Below, in pieces: positions 9,891-20,275 of a DNA stretch of 64,000 nucleotides. How positions within the stretch are numbered: the stretch's first letter is position 1; each line of letters begins with the position of its first letter. The notes under the pieces are model-generated. The model was not told the origin of the DNA. It made no database searches and worked only from the letters and a program-made list of their open reading frames with translations. Location of the stretch: the NCBI GenBank assembly GCA_914767715.1, contig OU612065.1, positions 31,062,001 to 31,126,000 on the forward strand, read 5' to 3'. Source of the DNA: Membranipora membranacea. Taxonomy: Eukaryota; Bryozoa; Gymnolaemata; Cheilostomatida; Membraniporidae. The position numbers were made by a program, and so were the translations under genes.

Positions 9891-11818
9891 ATGGAGGGCT
9901 TTAGTATCTCAAGGTCAGAGCTCGATAGGTTGGGGGCAAAGGCGCTCAGGGATATTTTGAAATCAAAGAAATTACCGGTTGGCGGCAGAAAGAAAGTGCT
10001 TATTGATAGAATTATTCAAAACTCCTCACGGTTTCAAATCGAGTCAACAGGAGGTGATTTTGAAATGGCATCTTAATCCAGATTTTTTCCTGCCGCTCAT
10101 AGCACTGACCATCAAGCCAAAGTATTTTCATCAGGCATTGTACAAGTAAATCAAGGCTCTGAAATTCAGCAACCAGCATCACAACATGATGTTAGGGGTC
10201 GGCAGCAATCTGATAATGGTTGCGAAGACCAACAGATGCCTGGTCGTAATGATTGTAATGGTCAACATGTGCAACAAGGTCAAAATCATAGGCCGCCCAA
10301 TGGTAGTGTAAATGGCGAGCAGCAGCAAAATCAAGTAGGATCAAATCAATCTGTCGCGCCCATGGATTTTACATGCCAGCAAGATGGTAGGATAAGCATG
10401 CATATTTTTCCATCCAATGCTATTCATGAAAACAATGGAAACAACGGAGGCTTTTGAATGGTCCAGCTGTGTCATCTGAACACTCGTTTCAGGCTAATCA
10501 ACCCAGACCAGCTTTAGCTTCCACCAGTAACAATGAATGGCTTTTTCGTGACTCACGTAATTTAGCTTCAGCTATTCATGATGGACCAGTAAATAACAAT
10601 GGGTGGCTATCCAATAGACAAGCTCAATCTAGGAGTAACATGCATGGTCGTAATAATGCTGCTCATGATACACAGACTGTAGCTTCCACTGCTGTTGCAG
10701 AAGCTGTCAATAGTAACCCTTGGTTGTCACATGATAGTATTGCTGTACCTTCGCATGGTGTTCACTTTAGCTTATCTCCACATGACATTCGCAGACCCCC
10801 ATCTCCTATCATGGACTTGCATCAAAGTCGTATATCACCCCAGTTAGCAGAACCAAACTGGCATTCTAGTACATATGTAGCAGGGGACACAACTCCAAAT
10901 ATAGAATCAGATTATGCTATGTCACGTAGACAGGAGTTGGATTATGCCATCGCAGAGTCAATAGAGGCTAGTAAAATGCCTCTGAAGGAGCCATCAGTAT
11001 TTCAGGGTGATTTGCTCAAGTACAATTGTTGGGCCAAGTCATTTGATGCTTTTATATCTAAACGAAAATGGCCAACAGCCAGTTCTAAGCTTTACTACCT
11101 GGAAAAGTATACTGATGGTGATGCTAGAGAGCTAATCGAGCGTTTTCTAATCAGAAATTCTGAGCAAGCATATATCGAGGCATGGAAAGACCACAATCAG
11201 ACATATTTTCTCAAGCAGTGCCTAGCAATGAGAGAAGAACACCCACACTTTGGATTTTTGGAGTAGTGTGATCGTAATCAGGACATAGTCAAGAGTCTTC
11301 CCGATTATATGGCATTACGGTGGAACAATAAGGTAACAGGGTATCAACTATCTCATGATCAGGTGTTCCCACAGTTCTCTCAGATTGTTGAGTTTATGGT
11401 TTTTGAATCCCACTCAGCAAACAATCCAGTTACTTCCCAGAATGCTTTGAAGGGTGTGGGTAATGTGGATTCATCAGCTAAGAGTGACCAATCGAAACAT
11501 AAATCAAAATCTAACCAAAATGCTGTCAGTCATATGACAGATGCTGAATATGATTCGCCTAAGAAAAAATGCTGTCCTCACTGTAAATCTGATAATCACA
11601 TGTATATTTCTAAGTGTGCAGATTTTAAGTCACTCTCTGTGGAGCAACGTTTTTCTACAGTGAAAACTCTCAAGGCATGTAATCGCTGTTTGTCAGCCGA
11701 TCACTACTTAGCTAAGTGTACCAGAGACTGGAAATGTGGAGTTTGTAAAAGCTCGTCACATCATACTCTGTTGCGCAGAGCTAAGGGTGGTCCAAGTGGA
11801 GAGACAACTCCGCCTTAA
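9891..11818 (+). pseudogene. BEL/Pao gag with N-terminal SAP-like domain
   Basis: The ATG at 9891 starts a frame whose residues about 5-42 look like a SAP domain (Ser-x-x-Glu-Leu, then a Lys-rich helix ending in IDRII), a DNA/RNA-binding helix-extended-helix. A stop at 10074 interrupts it; the frame resumes as a Gln/Asn-rich linker to 10457. After a frameshift (10454-11266) comes a gag core typical of BEL/Pao (EPSVFQGDLLKY...W). Another stop at 11264 is followed by a cysteine cluster (about 11570-11765) with CPHC, CNRCL and CGVC pairs and HHTLL, the zinc-knuckle region of this class. The stop at 11816 separates it from protease. Confidence 0.8.
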
Positions 11819-12229
11819 GCAGTGTCTCATCTTCTCAATAGCACTTGTATTGATACCATTTCTGATGCTCAATCTCGACTGTTTTGTAAAACTGTACCAG
11901 TGTGGATATCCACTAGTCATAATCCACGCAAGGAGTATTTGACATATGCTCTGCTGGACGATCAATCCAACAAAACATATGTCACTAGTAGAATGCTAAA
12001 TAAAATCGGCGTGGAGAAAGAAGAATCAACGCTGAAAATCTCAACAATGACGTCAGTTGATAAGATAGTGCATTGTGATAGTACTCCTTCTCTGAGAATT
12101 AGGGGTTTTTACAGTAGTGACCGTATACAGCTACCCAGGACATATGCTAGAAGTACAATACCATGTGCTATTACAGACATACCCACATATGAAAATGTTT
12201 CTGGTATTCAGCATTTATCATTGTACTAG
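11819..12229 (+). pseudogene. BEL/Pao aspartic protease region
   Basis: In frame with the gag end across a TAA. The active-site motif reads ALLDDQSN, matching the LLDDGS-type active site of BEL/Pao retropepsins with Gln in place of Gly. The frame ends at 12229, where unrelated DNA begins. The continuation (LLVGRDCFDAMAP and CAMKTKLGW) is found at 13146-13340, so the protease-to-RT linker was split by an insertion. Confidence 0.75.
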
Positions 12230-13145
12230 TTTAGCATGTTCGATAGGGGATGCGAGATGGTTCGGCAACGGTTATCTTTATTGTTAGAAGTTTGTACCCT
12301 GTGACATAAAAATGCATTTATTACAAACTATATAAACTTAGTATGGGTGTTTCTCTGTTAATTAATAGTAACAAAAAATGTTTAAGTTGACTTTAAATTA
12401 TATTGCCGATAGATTCCTTGGCAATCAAGTGGACACATATTGAAAAACTGTAACCTGTGAAAGTTAGAATAGTTGTGTAATTAAACTTACAAAATATTTG
12501 CCATCTCATAGCCTAAATAATGCGGTACTAGATAGTGATAGAGTATACTGGAACGTGGCTTCACCTGTTGAAGAACATACGTTAATTAAAAACATGAATT
12601 GTGAAGCGAAATTAAAATGGACATAACAATCCTCATGATCAAAGACAACAGGAAGGAAATATAATATAAAGCCATAATACAATGCCATCGGAATACTGAT
12701 AATAAGAAACACAGAAAATTAAACGACAAGATAAACAAAATCGCATGAATAAACTTACTGAATGAGTAGAGCCATGCTCCGCATAAACATAAATCCGTGA
12801 TGCTATTGCTGAACTACATGTTAATCGTTTGCTTAATACGCATGTAGAAAGTAATGTATAATATATTGGATATGATGTTCTGTAGAAATAAAATCGGCAG
12901 CAGACCTTTTCAACTGACTTGGTTGCTGCCGGGCTTGAAAGTGGCCCCAGGTTGACCTGATAACAGTTATTTTTAGTCCTGTGCGGTTTTGTGAACTAGA
13001 GACCACACAAAGGATAGCGATAGCAAAAAACAAGGTATTACCACAAAGGGTCAAAGGACAGTAAAACAGGATGTAACTGTGTAAATGCTTGCAATAAAAA
13101 ACTATGGCATGAATCAGATCACTAATACTGATACAATCATGTATA
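12230..13145. other. Insertion of unknown origin inside the BEL/Pao protease linker
   Basis: About 0.9 kb of AT-rich DNA separates two halves of one retroviral-type protein region. No long frame, terminal repeat or known family is visible. A GGCAGCAGACC and GGTTGCTGCC pair near 12897-12930 forms a small imperfect inverted repeat. GTA-containing sequence at both edges could be a short target duplication, but this is weak. Confidence 0.5.
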
Positions 13146-14651
13146 TCTGAATATATTCCACCACAGCAGAAATGTGAGGTGGGATTACTCGTAGGTCGTG
13201 ATTGTTTTGATGCTATGGCTCCTGTAGGAGATGTTATTCCTGCCCCTCCGGGTGGTGCTTGTGCCATGAAAACCAAGCTCGGATGGTGCGTTGTTGGCCC
13301 TGACAGCAGACAAGCCAGCAACACATCAGATGAGATTGGTTAAAGTCATAACATTTATACTCTCGAAGATGCTCTGAACTCTGTGAGTAATATTCAGACG
13401 CCAAAACTAGCGATATCATGTAAAACTGAGGTATCAGACATCACTCCATATGAACTCATGAACATGATTGATGGTTGTGAATTTGTCGATCATGCCGACA
13501 GTCAATCAATTTCACAGGATGATCTGAAATTTCTCAAAATTCTAGATGATGGTATTCACCAAGACAGCTCAGGTTACTATGTCATGCCTTTACCCTTTAA
13601 ACATGGTGAGACAACTCTCAAATCTAGTAAACAACCGGTCTTGAAGCAATTTTATGGTCTTTTATCACAGTTCAAAAGGCGAAATGCAGAATTCAGACAG
13701 AAATATACTGAGTTCGTAGAAGGTATAATATCTAGGGGTGAGGCTGAACTAGTGCCAAAATCAGAACTCGAAAGCCGGGAGGGTTGGTTTTCACCTCATC
13801 ACGGTGTTTATCATAAAAAGACCGGAAAAATCAGAGTCGTATTTGACTGTGGTGCGCAGGCTAATGGTGTCAATCTGAATGATGAGTTATTACAAGGCCC
13901 TGACCTAAAAAATTCTCTGCTGGGAGTGTTATTGAGATTTCGGCAAAAACCAGTAGCTTTATCTTGTAACATCAAGAAGATGTATCATCACTTCAGGGTA
14001 GTAAATGAGCACCGTGATTATCTTCGGTTCTTTTGGCTTGATGATCAGGGTAATCCAGCTGTATTTAGAATGTGCGTCCATATTTTTGGCGCTAGATCGT
14101 CTCCCAACTGTGCTAAATATGGTCTTAATAGGCTAGCAATAGACTATGGTGAAAATTACCTACTAGCTCAGGAGTTTATTCGGCGTAATTTCTATGTTGA
14201 CGATGGTTTATGTAGTGTAAATACCAGTGATGAAGCCATCGAACTTCTGAAACTCTATGATGAAATGTCTCAAGAAATATCATTCAGTAAATATCTACAG
14301 GAACACCAATGCGAGTTTATTTTCAATACCCCTCACGCGAGTCATATGGGCGGGTGTTGGGAAAGGATGATTAGGACAATACGCTCTGTGTTCAATGGTT
14401 TGACAACACATATGCATAACTTCAGTAGTACATCACTGCGTACCCTACTATATGAATGTATGACAATCATTAAAAGTCGCCCTCTGACGGTTGTCAGCTC
14501 AGATTGTAAACCTTTATCACCGAATGATTTACTTCATATGATGTCCTCTGTTATTTTACCTATGCCTGGTAATTTTGATGATGGCGGCGTCTATGTCAGA
14601 AAGAGATGGCGTGCAGTACAGCTGCTAGCCAACAAATTCTGGAATAGATAG
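13146..14651 (+). pseudogene. BEL/Pao reverse transcriptase joined to integrase remnant
   Basis: After the linker (13146-13340, ending in a stop) a 422-codon frame starts at 13383. It carries the BEL/Pao reverse transcriptase: RVVFDCGAQANGVNLND, a CNIKKMYHHF motif where most relatives have an Asp-containing DI-x-MF motif, and YVDD at 14193-14204. Near 14270-14310 it passes directly into FNTPHASHMGGCWERMIR, the distal integrase core. RNase H and the first integrase Asp residues are therefore lost in an in-frame deletion. The Asp-to-Asn change in the CNIKKMYH motif would itself disable polymerisation. A TAG at 14649 separates it from the last segment. Confidence 0.85.
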
Positions 14652-14918
14652 CGTAAGGAATATGTGCAAAATCTTCAGCAGAGACAGAAATGGGTACAAT
14701 CCAGAAGAAATCTCGCAATCAATGACATCGTTATTCTCAGTGATAACTGTGGTCGACGTTTTTGGAAACTAGGAAGAATAACCGAAGTTTTACCTAGTGT
14801 AGATAATCTAGTCAGATCTGTCAAAGTTCTGTGTTATGATGTAATCAATAACAATCACTCAACATTCACTCGCCCAGTTAACAAACTGGTGTGCCTAGTC
14901 GAATCTGAACCTCTGTAA
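14652..14918 (+). pseudogene. BEL/Pao integrase C-terminal segment
   Basis: Continues the preceding frame after the TAG stop: RKEYVQNLQQRQKW, then LAINDIVIL and a FWKLGRITEVLP stretch, the usual C-terminal domain after a BEL/Pao integrase. The frame ends in Glu-Pro-Leu at 14918, probably the natural end of the polyprotein. Confidence 0.8.
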
Positions 14919-15336
14919 TAGGGATACAATGTAAATACTAGACTTTTATCAGGACTCATGGAGGAGCAACTCCAAATTGTTGCTTTTTCATCCCACCTCA
15001 TGGTGTTTATTTTTCACTCGTTAAGCTTTGCTCTGCTCTAAATCATTATTGTATTGCATTGCATTTATTATCATTTCACACAGCGATAGGCACTTCTCAT
15101 TTGTATTTATTCTCGATAGTGCCAGTCGCTGCCTCAATAACTTGCCGTTTGTTAATTAATTTGTTTGCTCGATCAAACCTCTCGCATGTCAGTTTTTGCA
15201 TTTATGATTGGGGTCGCTAAATGTTTGGAATGGAATGAGAAATATCCTAGGCTTCTTTTTCTCTGTCTGATCAGTTCTTCCTTGCGATCTTCAGTCATGG
15301 TTTATTGGAGAAATCACAAGGTGATTTGGCCGGGAG
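14919..15336 (+). other. 3' untranslated part of the BEL/Pao element
   Basis: Non-coding sequence between the polyprotein end and the 3' LTR. The short open frame at 15165-15392 runs into the LTR and is not a gene. Confidence 0.5.
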
Positions 15337-15735
15337 TGTGGCTGCTTCACGGCGGTTTAGATCCTTTGCCATTCACTGGGAGTTGTGCCTAATTGGCCAA
15401 GGCAGCATAGCTTTGTGCGGTACCAGGCTATTGTGTTTTGTGTCCAATTATCTGCACTGATGGATTAATTTGGCGAGCAAATTCCTCAAGCCTTTAGTTG
15501 CCCTGTGAGCCTTGGTGTTTGAAGTTTTCCTCACAGGCTCAGTAAACTTGAGTTGCGTATAAACTTTAACTATGTTTATCTATTTTTCTGGGCAAAGGTA
15601 ATATTTGGGGATTTACTAAAGGAGAAAAAAGGTATGTTATAAATTAAATTCTGTTTTCTGTAGGTTAAAATAATTCGACTCCAAGTTCACTTGACTTGAT
15701 ATCTCTTTTATTTCTCGGTACATTCAAAATTAATT
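15337..15735 (+). repeat. 3' LTR of the BEL/Pao element
   Basis: Same start (TGTGGCTGCTTC) and end (CATTCAAAATTAATT) as 8938-9337, with scattered substitutions, so the element is not a very recent arrival. Confidence 0.65.
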
Positions 15736-15944
15736 TACACGAGATTTGAGAGATTACTTATGGTATCACAGAATCACAGGTTTTATTCTAATCCCCGAAG
15801 GTTCCGTGAAGCTGGAATAGAAAATGGTGCAATTAATGTGGTGCATAAAAATGTGCCTTGTTCAATAAAAATGCCGTCGATAATTAACTATTCAATTTAA
15901 CGCAAACTATAAGGAACAATATACTCAAAGATCATATTGGTATG
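15736..15944. repeat. ~210-bp segment inverted relative to the spacers
   Basis: The sequence starting TACACGAGATTTGAG is the reverse complement, with a few differences, of 25960-26165 and 44976-45181. The left junction lies at an AATTAATT sequence in both orientations. Confidence 0.8.
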
Positions 15945-16480
15945 AAGAGGTAGTATAGAATGTTACAGTTCAAGTCACAGATACCACCTTTCACCACACT
16001 AGAATGATTTGATTGGTCGCCTGATAATGTCTCAGTTAGACAGCTGCATTTCTGGTATTCCTACAAAATAAAACCAAAGTAGGAGTTTTTGTTAATCAGT
16101 TTTCATCCCATTGAGGCCAGTATTTTCAAGGCACAAGCTAGGTTCTCCCTCTAAATCTAGATAATCAGTCCTTGTTTGTTATGGTTCAGCAGGTGGGTTG
16201 TAACCTGCTAGTAACAGTGCGCTGGGGCCAAACCTTCCAAGCCTTGTTTCTAAAATTTATTTGCATCGCAAATGAAGTAGTACTTTCGCACAACATTTAT
16301 ATATAAAGTATGTCCCCATGACTTGCACTAATGTTATGATATATACCCCAGTTCTCAAGATCAAAATAGCACCGGCTGATTCGGGAGCAGACGAAGTATG
16401 AGTGGCTGCAGACATAGCAGACGCTAGTAAATATTTGCGGTGAGGTATTTGGAATGACAGACATTGTTGTTGTTACTGAC
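15945..16480. other. No gene seen
   Basis: Unique to the copy 1 - copy 2 junction. The next OATP exon would be expected here on the minus strand, but no matching reading frame with a usable acceptor was found. The 98-codon frame at 16297-16593 is out of frame with the Kazal exon. Confidence 0.5.
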
Positions 16481-17049
16481 CTTGACACCATCTTCTTTTT
16501 GCACAGCTGGTAGCCTGCAGCCAGCGTGACAAGGTGTGAAGTACTGAATACCCTCACCACAGACAGGATCATACAATCTAGTGCTGCACCCACAACCAGT
16601 ATTGCACTCTGACGTTAGATTTGGCGATGACCCTTCTGGAAATGTGGATCTAAGACAGACAGAACGATAATCATGTCATACAAAATATTTCAAAAGTACT
16701 GCCTTTAAATCTTTACTTAACAACCTTTGTGAAGAAAGAAAATCAAAAAGAATATATCAACTGGCCAAGTTTAGAGCAGTCCCATAGTATAGGAATAAAT
16801 TTTCCACAAATTTTATTCTAGATTATCGAATCCAAATAACATCTAAAAAGACATACCCAGGGTAAGCTGTTAGTACACCTGCCATCTGGGTCTCGGGACA
16901 GCGTGCCAGGTATACAGGGCAGAGGGCAAAGGCTATCACTGTGCTTATCAGAGTAAACTTAACCAATCCCCTCACAGTGAGGTCTAGTCTCTTACAGATG
17001 TATCCGCCTAGTAGCTGACCGGCAACTGCAGCAGGCACTGCTATAGCAC
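16481..17049 (-). pseudogene. Organic anion transporter (OATP/SLCO) fragment, two exons
   Basis: Exon 16857-17049 encodes part of a membrane domain (AVAGQLLGGYICKRLDL, then a hydrophobic helix and YLARCPETQMAGV). Exon 16481-16649 encodes the large extracellular Kazal-like loop, with ECNTGCGC, YDPVCG and YFTPCHAGC, diagnostic of the OATP family of sodium-independent organic-anion uptake carriers. Acceptors (TTTCAG, CTTAG) and donors (GTATGT, GTCAGT) are canonical, and the split glycine codon across the intron keeps phase. Both exons are open. No flanking exons occur on either side before unrelated repeat DNA, so this is most likely a gene fragment; alternatively the array sits inside a very large intron. 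Confidence 0.8.
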
Positions 17050-17430
17050 CTGAAACATGCCATTACAGCTTAAATATCGCTTCAGATCTATGCATAACTG
17101 AGAAACGCCACCAGCACAACGGTAGAAGCTGTAGCTTCCATCATTAGATAGATATTTTTGTTGTCAGTCAGGTTTCAACCAATTGGCAAATATGTGTTTC
17201 ATATGTGAATAGACATTCATTAAAAGTCTGGCTGTCTCTCTGTTATGATTGATTGTTTTGTGCAAAGGCAGGCAGCCTGCCCAGATGCACCTTTCAAAGC
17301 GGCAATTGGATATTTCTTTAGGAAAGCCTTATTTTTTGGGAATTAAAGAAATGCTAGATAGTTTCCCATTGGTCAAATTATCCGCTGTATTACACCTTTC
17401 CTCAAAAAATATCATAAAGCGTATCACAGG
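17050..17430. other. Flank of the inverted-repeat element; no gene seen
   Basis: From about 17229 the sequence matches 34153 onward and 53169 onward, so this is where the array unit's left flank resumes before copy 2. Confidence 0.6.
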
Positions 17431-17870
17431 TAGCCTTGTCACGTGGCCACTGGTTTTTTTTTTTTTGATTTTTGGTAGGCCTTGTATTTCTCGGTATGGT
17501 ATCGGTAGTTGATTGTAGTAATTATGTGAAAACATGGGTAAGTTGAAGAAATTTAAAACACCCATGAGTATGACCATGACCTTGACCTTGGTCATAGTCA
17601 TACTCATGGGTGTTTTAAATGTTTTTTAACTTAACCATTTTTTAACATTATTACTACAATATCTAGGGCAATCAACTTATTTATATTTATTTTGAATATG
17701 ATAAATGACAAAGTTAATTTATTTGCCTATGGAACAGAGAAAAATTCAAAGCTCAAAGCGGTGAAGATTAAAGCCAAAACAGCAGAAGACAACTACCAAT
17801 ACCATACCGAGAAATACAAGGCCACCTAAAAAACAAAAAAGCAAAAACCAGTGGCCACGTGACAAGGCTA
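17431..17870. mobile_element. 440-bp inverted-repeat element, uninterrupted (before copy 2)
   Basis: Left arm 17431-17511 and right arm 17791-17870 are reverse complements over about 80 bases, with outer ends TAGCCTTGTCAC and GTGACAAGGCTA. The interior holds a second, perfect-looking hairpin (17551-17620). There is no coding capacity. It resembles a MITE or foldback element. This copy lacks the ~2.1 kb reverse transcriptase found between the arms elsewhere. Confidence 0.65.
17551..17620. repeat. 31-bp stem hairpin with 8-nt loop (before copy 2)
   Basis: Arm 17551-17581 pairs with 17590-17620 with one mismatch; loop TTGACCTT. The apex contains TGACCTTGACCT, tandem nuclear-receptor-type half sites. 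It is conserved at 34481-34550 and 53497-53566. Confidence 0.85.
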
Positions 17871-19631
17871 TATCACAGGATATTGAATATATCTGAAGAC
17901 TGCCTACCAGTCAAACTGATATGGGACCATTTGCCTTGTATTTTTTGGACGATGTTCTCAGGCTACCGCTATATTTTTTTCTCTACTAATTTATAATCAA
18001 TTTTAGAAATTTACATTTGGAAAAAAAATTGACAGTGAACAGGTTCCCATCTCAGTCAGTCAGTCTTAATGGTCAGCTCAGTAAGCAGCGCCTTCATCAC
18101 TGAACCGTGGGATCTTTGTGGAAAATAGCCAAAACTCAGAGCGAAGGCATATCAAATTAATTGGTGTTGGAGTAGGGCACCTGCCCTCTAATATGAAAGT
18201 GACAGAGGTCTTGGGATGTTAATCCAGCTGCAAACTGCTGACTACTGGGCTCAGTTGATACCCCAGGGGTGAACTGACATACCTGCAAATTTAGAGAAGC
18301 ATGACGCTAAATATGACGGCCTCGTCCCTAAGCACCTTTATTTCTAAGTCTTTGGACCGAGACAGTTTTGATACGCCGAAATCTCAATATAGTGCTAGCT
18401 ACAAAACAAAGAAAGATTGGTCATCAATTTGATATTTGATTTGATATTCTGGTTCAAAGCTAATTCACTGAAGCTCTTCCTAATGTCTTTTTGCTCTGAA
18501 ATGGGTCAGCCAGTTGTCCCTCGGCCACAGTCAGTGGTAAAGTGTTAATATATATGAGTTATCTTGTCTTAAGTCAAGAGCGGCAAACTCCTGCAAAACA
18601 CAAGTTACTTATCATTAAACTCTCCTTTCAAAACCTAATTTTTCGAATTGAAATTATATTTCAACTTCTATGTAACCACTGCTCGTCAATAACAAGTCAC
18701 CAACTTGATATGTGAACCTTTGTTGAACACCGATGATGGTTTAATTGGATAAACTGTTGAGTGGAGTACATATAGTCATGAGGCTCTTGATTGATTTGTG
18801 GTGCATTGTACTCTCCAGTTCAGTGGTCCCTTGGCTCTTAGTTCTAGCTGTCTCTCTTAAGGTTATGATACCAAAGATGGTTTTTCCTCTAGTGCGCAAT
18901 GCCACAGGATCCAGAAAATGCCCCTAATGGGTGCTTCAGAGGCTTCTTGTAAACATTATGCAGTTGAAAGTCTGATATCAATCATAGCGCAACTTCAAGA
19001 CATGAGGTCATGCTGAAACCAATATTTTCAGAATCAGTGTTCGATTAGCTTTCCAAAGATATATAAATTGTCCAAATCGGTTAACGCTGGTATCATAACC
19101 TTATGTCTCTCTCTGTCTTGTCTAGTCTCCCTTGTGGTCCTTGCGCATCTCCTGTGCGCAGCCTGCAACTCTCCCTTCCTCTCTACTGCAGGTAGTCCCT
19201 ATATATAGCTCCTTAACCTTGGTCCCTACATTTCGGACTACACTACAGTGGGTGCCTCCAAACACATATTTCTCTAGATCATTCACAACTACTGAACTAG
19301 AATACGTAGTGTTTATAGATTCAATCAGGTATATTGAGTGAAAACAGTTTTGTTTTTGTATACCCACGCTGTTTGATTTTAAAAACACAGCAATACAGGA
19401 GGTTCAAATTTTCATGACTTTGTGTAATAGATAAATATCAGTCTATAAGCTTGCTTGGATTAAATATGGATATTCATCCTCATAATACAGAACTATTTGT
19501 TCATGTTATATACTTTTATTGGCAACCAAAGTCATCTCATTCGAAATGTTTTGCACTCAGTGCCAGAAAAAATGTTTTTTGAAAACAAAAAAAGAGAAAC
19601 AGAAAGGAAATGATATCATCAATGATGTTGG
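17871..19631. other. No gene seen (copy 2)
   Basis: Same content as 1080-2866, with only chance reading frames. Confidence 0.6.
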
Positions 19632-20275
19632 TCAAGTCGATAATATATGGTTGAAAAGTAAAGTTTTGAATGAACGGAACTTCTCTTTAGATCTCAAATG
19701 TAACGTTAAAGAATTGTATGTAGCAGAAACTTTGTATCTTAGATTGTCTGTATGATATAAAAGTAAATGTTTATCACGAAAATTGAACTTGGTAGTGTTT
19801 TTAAATCCTCTATATATAAACGGAGGTGTTAAAAAATTGTTTATCTTATGCGCAAAAAAGTGAAGTGAAATAACAAACAAGCTTAGGAAGAGGTAGGAGT
19901 TGTAATGATTGTGTAATGGATTCGGTTGGAGTGAGATAATATGGGATGTAATGCACATTTGCGATAATGCGTAAACCCCGTTTTTGCAACAAAAATAATC
20001 TATTGAGGGCATTATTGCAGGACAAGTTGCCAATGATATGGATACCATATATAAGGTGACAATAGATAAACTGGAAGTAAAATGTGCGGGCACTTGCTAT
20101 ATCCAAGAAGTATCTCAAATTTTGAAGTAGGTAAACATTCCGTTGTACCTTTTTATATACATACTCTAGATGATCCTGCCATGAAAGCGAGTCATTCAAC
20201 ACAAAACCCAGAAGCCTTGTAGTTCTCTGTCTGTTTAGTTTTTCATGCCCTATGTACAGTTCCAGGTCATAAAGC
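19632..20275 (-). pseudogene. Reverse transcriptase C-terminal relic (non-LTR), copy 2
   Basis: Same two-frame relic as at 2867-3510, with a few substitutions (for example Ile to Thr near the YYL motif). No catalytic motif. Confidence 0.7.

Larger units (their letters stand above)
8938..15735 (+). mobile_element. Degenerate BEL/Pao LTR retrotransposon
   Basis: A 6.8 kb element lies between two ~400-base direct repeats (8938-9337 and 15337-15735). In order it has a leader with a 153-base tandem duplication, a gag with SAP-like start and zinc-knuckle region, an aspartic protease region, an unrelated ~0.9 kb insertion, a reverse transcriptase with YVDD, and the C-terminal part of an integrase. 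The RNase H domain and most of the integrase catalytic core are missing. Multiple in-frame stops and at least one frameshift make it non-autonomous. I did not find a clear target-site duplication. The order protease, reverse transcriptase, integrase and the sequence style assign it to BEL/Pao rather than Gypsy or Copia. Confidence 0.85.

Noticed and set aside
16297-16593. 98-codon minus-strand frame over the OATP exon.
   Set aside because: A different frame gives the Kazal signature with matching splice phases, so this one is a shadow.
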